In this document: positions 1 to 7,689 of the stretch, one piece after another | How the letters are laid out: each line of letters starts with the position of its first letter | How positions within the stretch are numbered: position 1 is the first letter of the stretch | DNA from: a virus | Length of the DNA: 64,000 bases | Strand: one strand, 5' to 3' | IMG/VR virus record: IMGVR_UViG_3300010938_000281 | Coordinates: 22,957 to 86,956 of that record | Made by a program: the position numbers and the translations under genes | The notes under the pieces: generated by a model | Told to the model about the DNA's origin: nothing | What the model saw: only the letters and a program-made list of their open reading frames with translations | Databases searched by the model: none

Positions 1-1
1 G

Positions 2-604
2 AATTTTAGTAACGAAGTTATGCCGGGCACGGTAGAATATTGTTATACAGAGAAAGGGTTTGATTATCACGAGATTCCATATAAGAAAAATATGGTAATT
101 GACGGATATTATCAAAGCGAGAGATATTTTGAGAATTGTAAAAAGTATATTAAATCTCAATTCAAACTTAATGAAGTGTTTACATCGCAAGAGATAGAAC
201 CTAAATCTTGTTTTATTCATGTTAGACGTGGCGACTATAAGAGTCTTACTCAATTTCATCCATTGCAGACATGGGATAACTACTATAAACAAGCAGTACA
301 AAGAATGGATACATATTATCCTTCTAAATACTACATATTCTCTGACGAGATTGAATTAGTTAAAAAAGAATTTCCTGAGAATAAATACTTTGAATATATT
401 AACGGGGGAGATGAAATTACAGATATGTGGCTTATGACTAAGTGTAAATACCAAATTATAGGTAACTCTTCATTCTCATGGTGGGCGGCTTATCTGTCAG
501 AATATAAGGATACCGAGACAATAGCTCCAGCAAACTGGTTCGGTCCAGCATATTACTACCATAACACAAAAGATTTACTTCCCAAAAATTGGAAAACGGT
601 ATGA
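2..604 (+). CDS. Alpha-1,2-fucosyltransferase-like (GT11), 5' end outside the window
   Basis: Likely transfers L-fucose from GDP-L-fucose to a glycan acceptor in the cytoplasm. The GT11 signature HVRRGDY lies about 72 codons into the visible part, followed by a C-terminal block with GNSSFSWWAAYLS, the conserved end of the family. The frame is open to base 1 and GT11 enzymes are usually near 290 residues with the motif near 150, so roughly 80-100 N-terminal residues are missing; the ATG at 20 is probably internal. The stop overlaps the next start (ATGA), so it is translationally coupled to the GT10 gene. Family assignment is strong; linkage and acceptor are inferred. Confidence 0.85.
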   Translation, partial: NFSNEVMPGTVEYCYTEKGFDYHEIPYKKNMVIDGYYQSERYFENCKKYIKSQFKLNEVFTSQEIEPKSCFIHVRRGDYKSLTQFHPLQTWDNYYKQAVQRMDTYYPSKYYIFSDEIELVKKEFPENKYFEYINGGDEITDMWLMTKCKYQIIGNSSFSWWAAYLSEYKDTETIAPANWFGPAYYYHNTKDLLPKNWKTV

Positions 605-1431
605 AAACATTCGGTCTAGTTGATACTGCTTTCGCTCACTGTGACTATTCTGCTCCCGGAATTAAATCTGGGAAGATAAAATGGGATAGGACGTTATACA
701 CGGGTACGGTATTCCATACGCACGAACAGATGTTATCTGGACCTTCTGAATTTAATAGTGGTGTAGATTATGGGTGGTTGTTAGAAAGCCAGGCTATTAT
801 CCCACGCGTTTACAATAAACTTGAAAATAGTCCAGAGTTGGTGAAAAAATTCGCTCGTATATTCACTCATTCGTCAGTATTGCTTCAGAAGTATAAAAAT
901 ACTTATTGGATTCCGGGCGGTTCTATCTGGGTTGGTGGAGAGTACGGCGGCGGCGAAATCAAGATTTATGAAAAAACAAAGTTGTGTTCAATGGTATCAT
1001 CCGACAAGAGGATGTGTAAGCTACACAAGCTTAGAATAGCTGTGGCTGAATTCTTATCTACTCAGAACACTGGAATAGATTTTTATGGGAGTTTGTTTGG
1101 AAAATGGGTTCCTATAATTGAAACACTTAAAGATTACCGATTCTCAATCTGTATCGAAAATTTCGTTGACGACCTTTACTTTACAGAAAAGCTGCTTAAC
1201 TGTTTCGCTACCGGAACCATACCAATTTATTTAGGAGCTAAAAATATAGGGCGTTTGTTTAATACAAAGGGTATGATTTGTTTTGAGCGTCCTGGAGAGC
1301 TACTTGATATTCTTGTAGAAGATATGAATAACAGATTCTACGAAAACGCGAAAGATGCTATAGCTGAGAACTTCGAGCTATGTAAGCGGTTTAGACTGTG
1401 TGAAGATTACATATATGAGACATATCTATAG
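601..1431 (+). CDS. Alpha-1,3/4-fucosyltransferase-like (GT10)
   Basis: A second fucosyltransferase, predicted to use GDP-L-fucose. Residues ~181-212 carry the GT10 donor-binding signature: FSICIENFVDDLYFTEK and then a G-T-I-P-I-Y-L-G segment, matching the family pattern of an F/Y-x-x-x-x-E-N block followed by TEK and G-T-x-P. At 276 residues it is close to short bacterial GT10 catalytic domains. I chose ATG 601, which overlaps the upstream stop, over an upstream TTG. It sits between the GT11 and GDP-fucose synthase genes. The fold call is firm; linkage and acceptor cannot be read from sequence. Confidence 0.85.
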   Translation: MKTFGLVDTAFAHCDYSAPGIKSGKIKWDRTLYTGTVFHTHEQMLSGPSEFNSGVDYGWLLESQAIIPRVYNKLENSPELVKKFARIFTHSSVLLQKYKNTYWIPGGSIWVGGEYGGGEIKIYEKTKLCSMVSSDKRMCKLHKLRIAVAEFLSTQNTGIDFYGSLFGKWVPIIETLKDYRFSICIENFVDDLYFTEKLLNCFATGTIPIYLGAKNIGRLFNTKGMICFERPGELLDILVEDMNNRFYENAKDAIAENFELCKRFRLCEDYIYETYL

Positions 1432-1440
1432 GGGATTTAT

Positions 1441-2376
1441 ATGAGGGTTTTAATTACTGGCGCTAACGGAATGCTGGGGCGCGCTCTACAAAGAGCTTTC
1501 CTAAAAGAACCAAAGTTTGAGGTTATTCAGTTTGGAAGATGTCACGCTGACCTTAGTACGTTTGACGGTATGGTTAAATTTAACGAGTTTATTAAGCGTT
1601 GCGACCCGTGGTGGGTTATACACACAGCTTCTATAGTTGGAGGTATAGAAATGAACAACCAATATCCATATACCTTTAATATGAAGAACACCCTTATTAA
1701 CGCTGGTGTTGTAGATAGTTGTGTACGCAACAATATACCAAGATTTTTAGGCATTTTAAGTGTTTGTTGTTACGGCGACGGATTCTCACAAGAAGATTTT
1801 CCTCTTACGGAAGATAGGCTCTTTGAGCGAGAACCACACAAAACAAATGCCGGATATGCTTATTCTAAGAGAAACCTAGCCCTACATATCTTAACGGCTA
1901 ATCAAGAATTACAAAAGAGATACAACTATATTATATCTTCTAATCTATATGGAGAACAAGACTTCCGTGGTTATAGGGCACACTTCTGTTCTGTAATGAT
2001 AGATAAAGTTATAAACGCTGTTAAGAATAATGAAACCAGGGTACATTTTGCTGGTGATGGTAGGGTTAAGAGACAGTATGTATATGTCGATGACTTGGCT
2101 AGTTGTATAGTTAAACACGTTAAGCTAGACGTTGACGAAAACTACAACTTTGCATCCGAGGAAGAACTATCGGCAGAAGATATGATGAAAATCTTACTCG
2201 ATAGTAAAAAAATTAAACTACAGTACGATTTTAAGAATACTATGGTCGCCGGTCAATTCGTTAGGACTGTAGCCGTCGATAAGGTTAAAAAACTCTTTCC
2301 AGATTTGGAATTTACTCCGTTCTCGGAAGGCGTGGTAAGGGTATATGATAAGTGGTTTGCCGAGGAACAAATATGA
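1441..2376 (+). CDS. fcl: GDP-L-fucose synthase (GDP-4-keto-6-deoxymannose epimerase/reductase)
   Basis: Short-chain dehydrogenase/reductase of the Fcl/WcaG type: converts GDP-4-keto-6-deoxy-D-mannose to GDP-L-fucose with NADPH. The N-terminal Rossmann motif TGANGMLG is at residues 6-13. Downstream are a SVCCYG serine segment and the YxxxK catalytic pair in YAYSKRNLA, then SSNLYGEQDFRG typical of the subfamily. At 311 residues it is full length. It follows the GT10 gene by 9 bases with a purine-rich RBS, and its stop overlaps the next start. Its substrate would come from the dehydratase encoded at 41551-42678. A colitose-type synthase is an alternative, but the two fucosyltransferases favour fucose. 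Confidence 0.88.
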   Translation: MRVLITGANGMLGRALQRAFLKEPKFEVIQFGRCHADLSTFDGMVKFNEFIKRCDPWWVIHTASIVGGIEMNNQYPYTFNMKNTLINAGVVDSCVRNNIPRFLGILSVCCYGDGFSQEDFPLTEDRLFEREPHKTNAGYAYSKRNLALHILTANQELQKRYNYIISSNLYGEQDFRGYRAHFCSVMIDKVINAVKNNETRVHFAGDGRVKRQYVYVDDLASCIVKHVKLDVDENYNFASEEELSAEDMMKILLDSKKIKLQYDFKNTMVAGQFVRTVAVDKVKKLFPDLEFTPFSEGVVRVYDKWFAEEQI

Positions 2377-2852
2377 AACTAGGTATATTTTTACCGTCGT
2401 TAGGATACAATCAAAACGCAATTCAGGCTATAAGTAGTGTGAATACTTTGATAGGTATTGATAATACTATATACCCGACACTTTTCTATAAACGTATTGA
2501 CGCTTTTAGGCTTAGACCTAAAACTATCGCTACAACATTTGATAAAATATATCAGTATGATGGTCACTTGATTACTACTAACCTAGATACAACATATATA
2601 GCTTTACAGTGTAATAGATTAAAGTCAATTAACTTTTATGTATCAGAACTAGAGTGGACTCGTAGAATAGGGAACTATCTATCAAATAGTTCAATCTATA
2701 GAAATAAAAATGTAAACTTAATCTGTCCAAGTGCAGAATATGCCGTAGCATTAGATAATTACTGCGGTGTTAAGGTTCAAGATATTATCACAGGATTTAA
2801 CATCTATGAAATCGTTACTAGAATTCGCGCCAGAAATACGCAAAATGTATGA
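2373..2852 (+). CDS. Short glycosyltransferase-like protein, possibly truncated
   Basis: 159 residues starting at ATG 2373 (RBS GAGG), overlapping the fcl stop. The N-terminus, MKLGIFLPSLGYNQ, resembles the first strand of GT-B glycosyltransferases. The rest resembles an N-terminal half-domain and lacks the C-terminal nucleotide-sugar domain. The last 47 bases overlap the start of the endonuclease gene, so the endonuclease may have cut a longer glycosyltransferase short. Function is inferred mainly from context in the fucosylation cluster; it may be a complete small protein of unknown function. Confidence 0.4.
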   Translation: MKLGIFLPSLGYNQNAIQAISSVNTLIGIDNTIYPTLFYKRIDAFRLRPKTIATTFDKIYQYDGHLITTNLDTTYIALQCNRLKSINFYVSELEWTRRIGNYLSNSSIYRNKNVNLICPSAEYAVALDNYCGVKVQDIITGFNIYEIVTRIRARNTQNV

Positions 2853-3573
2853 GGATGAAAAAAAGAGTATAAGAGCTATTGCAAAAACATTTGGAACATA
2901 TCCTGTCGCAATATATCGTACTCTGGTTGGTCTCGGTGTTAAAATTAGAGATAAGTCCGACGCAGCTAAGGAAGCTCTATCTAGCGGGCGAGCAGTGCAT
3001 CCGACACAGGGTAAGAAATTATCTACAGCTACAAAAAATAAGATTGGTAACAGTGTTGCTAATGCGTGGGATAATATGTCGGAAGTAAAAAAAGAAGCTA
3101 TCTCTGATAAACATAAAGAAATTTGGAAGGATAAAACCGACGAGGAAAAACAAGAACTATCCAAGAAATCTCATAAAGCTATTGCCGAGTCTGCCCGTAT
3201 AGGCTCTAAGATGGAAAGATATCTTGTTGACGCTGTAAATGGCGCTGGATACCAGTGTTTTCCGCATGTAAAAATTTTGCAAAATCTCAATTTGGAAGTA
3301 GATTTATGTTTACCAAATCTCAAAATTGCTGTAGAATTAGACGGCCCTAGCCATTTCTCTCCAATTTGGGGAGACGATATATTTGCTAAAACCAAAGAGG
3401 CTGATAGAGAAAAAAATGGTCTTTTGGCCCTTAACGGATATAAGGTTATTAGAATAGTTTATACTAAAGGACACGTATCTAATGTACTTAAAGAAAAGAC
3501 CTTGAAGTTGTTGATTGAGAAAATCGAAGAAGCTAAAGAGTCTTCTGAGAATCTATTTATCGTTCATGTATAA
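2806..3573 (+). CDS. Vsr/DUF559-like homing-type endonuclease with N-terminal HTH
   Basis: 255 residues from ATG 2806 (AGGA upstream). The N-terminus has a helix-turn-helix pattern (SIRAIAKTFGTYPVAIYRTL), and the middle is a lysine-rich linker of repeated short helices like the NUMOD-type modules of homing enzymes. The C-terminal ~90 residues contain E (GSKMERYL), D (LEVDLCLPN) and ELDGPSHF, the arrangement of Vsr-like/PD-(D/E)XK nucleases, including EDxHD homing endonucleases. It overlaps the upstream gene by 47 bases, which fits an invasive element. Exact subfamily is not certain. Confidence 0.65.
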   Translation: MKSLLEFAPEIRKMYEDEKKSIRAIAKTFGTYPVAIYRTLVGLGVKIRDKSDAAKEALSSGRAVHPTQGKKLSTATKNKIGNSVANAWDNMSEVKKEAISDKHKEIWKDKTDEEKQELSKKSHKAIAESARIGSKMERYLVDAVNGAGYQCFPHVKILQNLNLEVDLCLPNLKIAVELDGPSHFSPIWGDDIFAKTKEADREKNGLLALNGYKVIRIVYTKGHVSNVLKEKTLKLLIEKIEEAKESSENLFIVHV

Positions 3574-3582
3574 AGGAGCGTT

Positions 3583-4500
3583 ATGCGACCAGATTTTACG
3601 AAAATGACAGTTGATGAGCTTAGAGAACTGTACGCAGAACTTGCTAATAAAACACCTGAAGAGGTTAGTCTTATTAAGGGTAAGAGTGCGGTGGTTGAAT
3701 TACTAATGCCTTTTTATACACAGGACGTTAAACAGCCGTCTGTGAAAGTAGAAAGTGTATTTGACCAAGCGGAAATGGAGACTATTGAATCTGTACATCA
3801 AGAAGCTGCCGAGATAAAGCCTAAGCGTGGTTCTCAAGAGTGGCAAGATTACGTTCTTGGACTACTTACTTCTGATGAAGCCGTATATAAGGACGGTAAA
3901 ATATATCCAAAAGCTGCTGGATTGAGAAGACTTGTAGAATTACTTCTTGGACCAATTATTAAGAGCGGTCCTGTAGTTACTATTCCTATTGAATTAGGTA
4001 AAACTAATGTAGCTACCATAGTATACGAAATTCATATACACTGGCTTGAAACTAATAGTACCCGCGTCTTTTCAGAAATTGCCGACGCTGGTAATATAAA
4101 TACTCCGGAAGAATACGCTAGACACGCCTCGGCTACAGCCTGTTCTCGTGCCGCCGGTAGAGCATTTAGAAACGCGCTTCTTCTATCTGTTAATACCGCC
4201 GAAGAAGTAAATTCTCCGGTTACAAATGGCCCTACAGACGATATAAGAATCCTAGAAGACCATTCTATGATTACAGCTACGCAGGTTATGGGAATCAATA
4301 TGACGTGTAGTAGAATAGGTGTCGATATTCAACAATTACTACTACATAATGGATATGAAGGTAAGTGCCTTGATGAACTTACTAAGAGTGACGGTCATAA
4401 ACTAATGGCCGAATTGAACAAATATTCTTCTTCGGGAAAAGACTCGTTGTCAATTCCAGATACGATTAAGATTGTAAATGTTGAGAAAGGAGAGAAATAA
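3583..4500 (+). CDS. Conserved phage protein of unknown function, possible ssDNA-annealing protein
   Basis: 305 residues after an AAGGAGCG RBS. The first ~80 residues are acidic and helical. Residues ~85-210 form a compact domain with LRRLVELLLGPI, a strand-rich section ending in YEIHIHW, and ASATACSRAAGRAFRNAL. That last helix resembles the Ala/Arg-rich helix of Rad52-like and other phage annealing proteins, but the similarity is weak. It is followed with a 1-base overlap by a small protein, so the two probably act together. I do not recognise the family with confidence. Confidence 0.5.
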   Translation: MRPDFTKMTVDELRELYAELANKTPEEVSLIKGKSAVVELLMPFYTQDVKQPSVKVESVFDQAEMETIESVHQEAAEIKPKRGSQEWQDYVLGLLTSDEAVYKDGKIYPKAAGLRRLVELLLGPIIKSGPVVTIPIELGKTNVATIVYEIHIHWLETNSTRVFSEIADAGNINTPEEYARHASATACSRAAGRAFRNALLLSVNTAEEVNSPVTNGPTDDIRILEDHSMITATQVMGINMTCSRIGVDIQQLLLHNGYEGKCLDELTKSDGHKLMAELNKYSSSGKDSLSIPDTIKIVNVEKGEK

Positions 4501-4910
4501 TGGAGGTTAAATACAAGTCGGCTAATGGTCAGTTTGAAGTAAACTTTGACTGCAAAGACCAACAAACATTGTTTGAGGAGCTATCGGCTTTTCAAGAGGT
4601 ATTTGAAACACCTGAAACCGTTAAGATTGCTGGTAAGGATGTGCCGCTGAAGCATATTTCGTTTAGCGTCCGTACTGTTGATGGTAATTCTTTTTACGAA
4701 AAGAGATATGTTGGTCCGGACAAAGACCTTTGGGGTTATAAGTTTGCCTACGGTTCTAGTCAGAATAAAAAGGGACACCTGTTTCCAAAGTTTACTGTTA
4801 AAGAGGAAAATAGGGCGGATTACGAGTCTGGTGGTGGCGGATGGTTTAGATATAAGGGTAAGCAACAGGAAGCGCCCGCAACCAGCGGTTCTGAAAAGCC
4901 AGCATTCTAA
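4500..4910 (+). CDS. Hypothetical protein, coupled to the upstream gene
   Basis: 136 residues; the start overlaps the preceding TAA and has a strong RBS (AAGGAGAG) inside that gene. It is predicted mostly beta-strand with aromatic/glycine-rich C-terminal sequence (ESGGGGWFRYKGK) and a disordered Pro/Ser tail, like small nucleic-acid-binding accessory proteins. No family recognised; the tight coupling suggests a joint role with the 3583-4500 product. Confidence 0.6.
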   Translation: MEVKYKSANGQFEVNFDCKDQQTLFEELSAFQEVFETPETVKIAGKDVPLKHISFSVRTVDGNSFYEKRYVGPDKDLWGYKFAYGSSQNKKGHLFPKFTVKEENRADYESGGGGWFRYKGKQQEAPATSGSEKPAF

Positions 4911-5134
4911 TGATTTTTTACATATCACAAGACGATGCCGTATGTGATATAGTAGAAGCCAAACCGGACGTTATAGTTGCCGAAGATATAAAATGTCAGT
5001 ATATTATCAATAAAGAATACAAGATAATATCTGCTTATAATGGTAACTATCGTCCGGTTCAGTCTTTTGGTGAAAGATACGCTAAAAGGATAAATACTAA
5101 TGACACTATATCTTGGCAATCAGGTTTCTATTGA
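4910..5134 (+). CDS. Small hypothetical protein
   Basis: 74 residues; its start overlaps the previous stop (TAATG). The N-terminus, MIFYISQDDAVCDIVEAK, loosely matches the Y-x-x-x-x-D pattern of the micro-ORF family at 47.4-49.3 kb. The 3' end overlaps the next small gene by 35 bases. Function unknown. Confidence 0.5.
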   Translation: MIFYISQDDAVCDIVEAKPDVIVAEDIKCQYIINKEYKIISAYNGNYRPVQSFGERYAKRINTNDTISWQSGFY

Positions 5135-5273
5135 AGAAGCTATAGCTTTCAACGATAGTGTTAGAATCTTTCGTTCTAGTTATAAATGTACCGGTTGTAT
5201 TTCTACGGTGTGTTGTGAGAGATGTGGATATGCTAATATTGACAGTATATGTTTATGTATTGGTATATCTTAG
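5100..5273 (+). CDS. Small cysteine-rich protein, possible zinc ribbon
   Basis: 57 residues starting at ATG 5100 inside the 3' end of the previous gene. The N-terminus (MTLYLGNQVSIEEAIAFND) resembles its neighbour. The C-terminal half has seven cysteines in pairs (CTGC, CCERC, CLC), which would suit one zinc site. Purine-rich sequence precedes the start, but there is no strong RBS. Function unknown. Confidence 0.5.
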   Translation: MTLYLGNQVSIEEAIAFNDSVRIFRSSYKCTGCISTVCCERCGYANIDSICLCIGIS

Positions 5274-5320
5274 GGCTTTATATGTTTGAATTGTAAAGAA
5301 AATGTATTAAGGAATCCATT

Positions 5321-5485
5321 ATGCAAGAAGAGTTTCGACTTCAAGAAATCGAACGAAGACTCGATGAATTATCTCTTAGACTATCAAATCTAGGGTCTGC
5401 AATCGAGGAAATGATTGAGGAGATTCAGCATCTTTGGAATTCGTTATACGAAGACGAAGACGAAGATGAGGAAGAGGATGATTAA
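5321..5485 (+). CDS. Small acidic coiled-coil protein
   Basis: 54 residues: a heptad-like helix (LQEIERRLDELSLRLSNL) followed by an Asp/Glu run of about 12 residues at the C-terminus. RBS AAGGAA lies 9 bases upstream. It is the last gene before a clear terminator. The acidic tail could mimic nucleic acid, but no function is recognised. Confidence 0.55.
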   Translation: MQEEFRLQEIERRLDELSLRLSNLGSAIEEMIEEIQHLWNSLYEDEDEDEEEDD

Positions 5486-5487
5486 AA

Positions 5488-5517
5488 AGAAAGCCTGGTG
5501 AAAGCTGGGCTTTTTTA
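5488..5517 (+). terminator. Rho-independent terminator of the first plus-strand operon
   Basis: AAAGCC pairs with GGCTTT around an imperfect inner stem, followed by six T. It lies 3 bases past the small acidic gene. Confidence 0.8.
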
Positions 5518-5533
5518 TTTGAAGGAGTTAAAT

Positions 5534-5749
5534 ATAGAAGATTCTGAATATCAATTTTCTTAGGAAGACGAGATTGTCTTTAATCATACGCGTGGTTTCA
5601 TCACGAAAATCGAGGACGACCTCTTTAGGCTGATAGCTTATTTCGAGAGCGAAAATGAGAAGAAGTACGGCCATAAATATCATATTCCGGCTCCAACAGA
5701 ACTAAATGAAACTTTGGGAGTAAGACATGAAACAAAGATGGTTAGATGA
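5534..5749 (+). pseudogene. Decayed small gene (lost start, in-frame stop)
   Basis: A strong RBS (AAGGAG) is followed at start-codon distance by ATA instead of ATG. The frame encodes about nine residues, hits TAG at 5561, then stays open for some 60 codons of ordinary-looking protein (EDEIVFNHTRGFITKIEDD and on to HIPAPTELNETLGV). Its 3' end runs 23 bases into the endonuclease gene at 5727. The pattern suggests a gene that lost function after the endonuclease arrived. Confidence 0.5.
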
Positions 5750-6575
5750 TGAAATTAAGTATATAAAAGATAACTATGAGAATATGACGTGTGCAGAGAT
5801 GGCTACTAATATTGGTAGAACTACAAAATCTATACAACATATGTTTAATAAGCTCGGCCTTAAGAGACGTTCCGCTCAGGTTGGAGATATTATAAAGGGG
5901 TGGGAGATAAAAGAGATATATATCAAGGATTTAGGTTCTCAGAATGTGCGAATGGCTAGAGTTGTGTCTACTTTTGGAGATGGTAAAGAGGCTCATTATA
6001 GATTAACCAAACTAACACTTGGTCAAGTTGGATATCCCGATGGTAGAAGACCAGACCTTACAGAAAAAAATACCACACATGGAGAATCAGAAACTAGGTT
6101 ATATAGGATATGGTCCGGTATGAAGAATAGGTGTTCTAATATAAAAACCAAGGCATATCCTGATTATGGCGGTAGAGGAATAAATATATATGATAAATGG
6201 TTAGATTTTATCGTATTTAGAGATTGGGCAAATAGTAACGGATATAATAATAGTTTAACAATTGATAGAATAGACGTAGATGATAATTACGAACCTGATA
6301 ATTGTCGCTGGGTAACTAGGTCCGAACAGGTGGATAATAAAAGAAACTCTTCAAGTATAGAGCTTACAGCATTTGGTGAAACAAAATCGGTTTATAAGTG
6401 GTCAAGAGATACAAGGTGTTCTGTTAAACCTTGCGTTCTTATTTACAGATACAATACCGGTTGGAAACACGAAGATGCTATAGTCAAACCTCCACAACGA
6501 AAAACAAAAGAGCCACTACTAGAGTGGCTCCAAAGAAAATATTCTAATATATACCAAGAATGGTTATTAGAATAG
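5727..6575 (+). CDS. HNH/AP2-type homing-like endonuclease
   Basis: 282 residues. Residues ~1-45 are a SANT/Myb-like HTH (RWLDDEIKYIKDNY and on). Residues ~120-210 match a common phage endonuclease family: RLYRIWSGMKNRC, YPDYGGRGI, a W-x-x-F segment, LTIDRIDVDDNYEPDNCRW, then an N-x-x-R end. The C-terminus is a further DNA-binding segment. It appears to be a late insertion because a broken ORF runs into its start. Its last ~70 bases hold a minus-strand terminator serving the converging late operon. Confidence 0.75.
   Translation: MKQRWLDDEIKYIKDNYENMTCAEMATNIGRTTKSIQHMFNKLGLKRRSAQVGDIIKGWEIKEIYIKDLGSQNVRMARVVSTFGDGKEAHYRLTKLTLGQVGYPDGRRPDLTEKNTTHGESETRLYRIWSGMKNRCSNIKTKAYPDYGGRGINIYDKWLDFIVFRDWANSNGYNNSLTIDRIDVDDNYEPDNCRWVTRSEQVDNKRNSSSIELTAFGETKSVYKWSRDTRCSVKPCVLIYRYNTGWKHEDAIVKPPQRKTKEPLLEWLQRKYSNIYQEWLLE
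6501..6530 (-). terminator. Late-operon terminator embedded in the endonuclease gene
   Basis: On the minus strand GAGCCACT and AGTGGCTC form an 8-bp perfect stem followed by CTTTTGTTTTT. It lies 54 bases past the last late gene. The plus strand has no T tract after the hairpin, so it works only for minus-strand transcripts. Confidence 0.75.
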
Positions 6576-6583
6576 ATGTTACA

Positions 6584-7198
6584 CTAGAGGTATTCGAGTG
6601 AAATCCATAAACCGTTCAAAGTTTTACTTCCGATGCTGTCTGGACTTTGACTAATAGCCATATACCAGTCGTGTTGCATAGCGGATACGGTGCTATTAGA
6701 ACCGTTACCGGCAAAAAATCCACTAGGTCCAGGGCTTGGACATAGGCTTGCAACAACAGAGCTACCAGCAGGAGTAATCCACGAAGTATCTCCGGAGCCG
6801 TTGTTATTTTGTATAGTATCAATATGGATTAACTGAGCAAACTTAGTTGTAACACCCGAAGCTGGATTGTTAATATTGCTTCTATCGTAGATATAAGCTT
6901 TAACATTCTGAGTCTTAACAGCGGAACCGTGTGTGAATCTAACATTAAGTGTAGCATACATATTAGGAATTTGTGTAAGCCAGACACCAGACGTAGCAGA
7001 GTTAATAATACCACTGTTTACATTTTGATATTTAAGATTGTTAACTTGCGCACCCTGAGCCGTACCATTACCATTAGTAATAAATGTGGTATCTTGGTAT
7101 TCGCCTACATTAACAGAAACACCAAAACCATTCCCATAAAAGCCCAAGCCTGAGCCGTTTAGGTTGATTGTATTGGCATAAAAGTCGATTTGAGCCAT
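6584..7198 (-). CDS. Virion-associated or tail-tip structural protein
   Basis: 204 residues, the last gene of the late block. Gly/Asn/Ser/Thr-rich beta sequence without Cys-rich or catalytic motifs, typical of small phage appendage proteins. It has its own RBS (AAGGAGAG) and late-promoter motif 24 bases upstream, so it is probably transcribed separately at high level. The family is not recognised; a structural role is inferred from composition and position. Confidence 0.55.
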   Translation of the reverse strand: MAQIDFYANTINLNGSGLGFYGNGFGVSVNVGEYQDTTFITNGNGTAQGAQVNNLKYQNVNSGIINSATSGVWLTQIPNMYATLNVRFTHGSAVKTQNVKAYIYDRSNINNPASGVTTKFAQLIHIDTIQNNNGSGDTSWITPAGSSVVASLCPSPGPSGFFAGNGSNSTVSAMQHDWYMAISQSPDSIGSKTLNGLWISLEYL

Positions 7199-7221
7199 TC
7201 TATATTCTCTCCTTGTAGAAA

Positions 7222-7240
7222 CCTCTACTGTATATTACAC
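7222..7240 (-). promoter_or_regulatory. Putative phage late promoter (copy 1)
   Basis: Minus-strand motif GTGTAATATACAGTAGAGG, 24 bases upstream of the 6584-7198 gene, matching the shared late motif found at four other late genes. Confidence 0.5.
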
Positions 7241-7263
7241 TTAAACTAAGTACATTTAGATAT

Positions 7264-7689
7264 TTACCAACGTGGCGGATTATCTGGACAATTACTAGAG
7301 CGCCATCTAGCTTTAACCTCTAAATAGCATCCACATTTCGAACATCTTTGTTCTGAAGCTATAAATAAAGGACATGATTTACAAATATCCATACGTCTAT
7401 TATACTCTGTATCATCTACAGTAGCCATACCATCAACCACATGATTTACAGTTGCACCAGCCGCGTTTCTTATTTGTCTAAATGTTGACGGATATTGCGG
7501 CGGCGGTGGTGTTTCAAGCATAGGCTTATGCGATATATTATCATCCAATATTTCGGGAGGATGACCGGATATAATATCAAGATATTCGCATAGAACATCA
7601 CTATTTTTACAATCGTTAAATTCTTTATCTGTTTTAATCATCTTATGTCTAGCACAATAGCCAGCCATAGAACAAGAACAACTGGTCAT
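7264..7689 (-). CDS. Cysteine-rich protein with C-terminal zinc ribbon
   Basis: 141 residues with a Cys cluster at the N-terminus (MTSCSCSMAGYCARH) and a C-terminal four-Cys ribbon (ICKSCPLF, then CSKCGCYLEVKARW) seen in many phage tail-region proteins. A Pro-rich linker lies between. Its start overlaps the stop of the upstream tail gene by 4 bases. It probably binds zinc; its role in the tail or in assembly is unknown. Confidence 0.6.
   Translation of the reverse strand: MTSCSCSMAGYCARHKMIKTDKEFNDCKNSDVLCEYLDIISGHPPEILDDNISHKPMLETPPPPQYPSTFRQIRNAAGATVNHVVDGMATVDDTEYNRRMDICKSCPLFIASEQRCSKCGCYLEVKARWRSSNCPDNPPRW

Noticed and set aside
5534-5749. Possible recoding of TAG as an amino acid
   Set aside because: Many genes here, including GT10, end in TAG at the expected place, and the same ORF also lacks a start codon. 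Decay is simpler.
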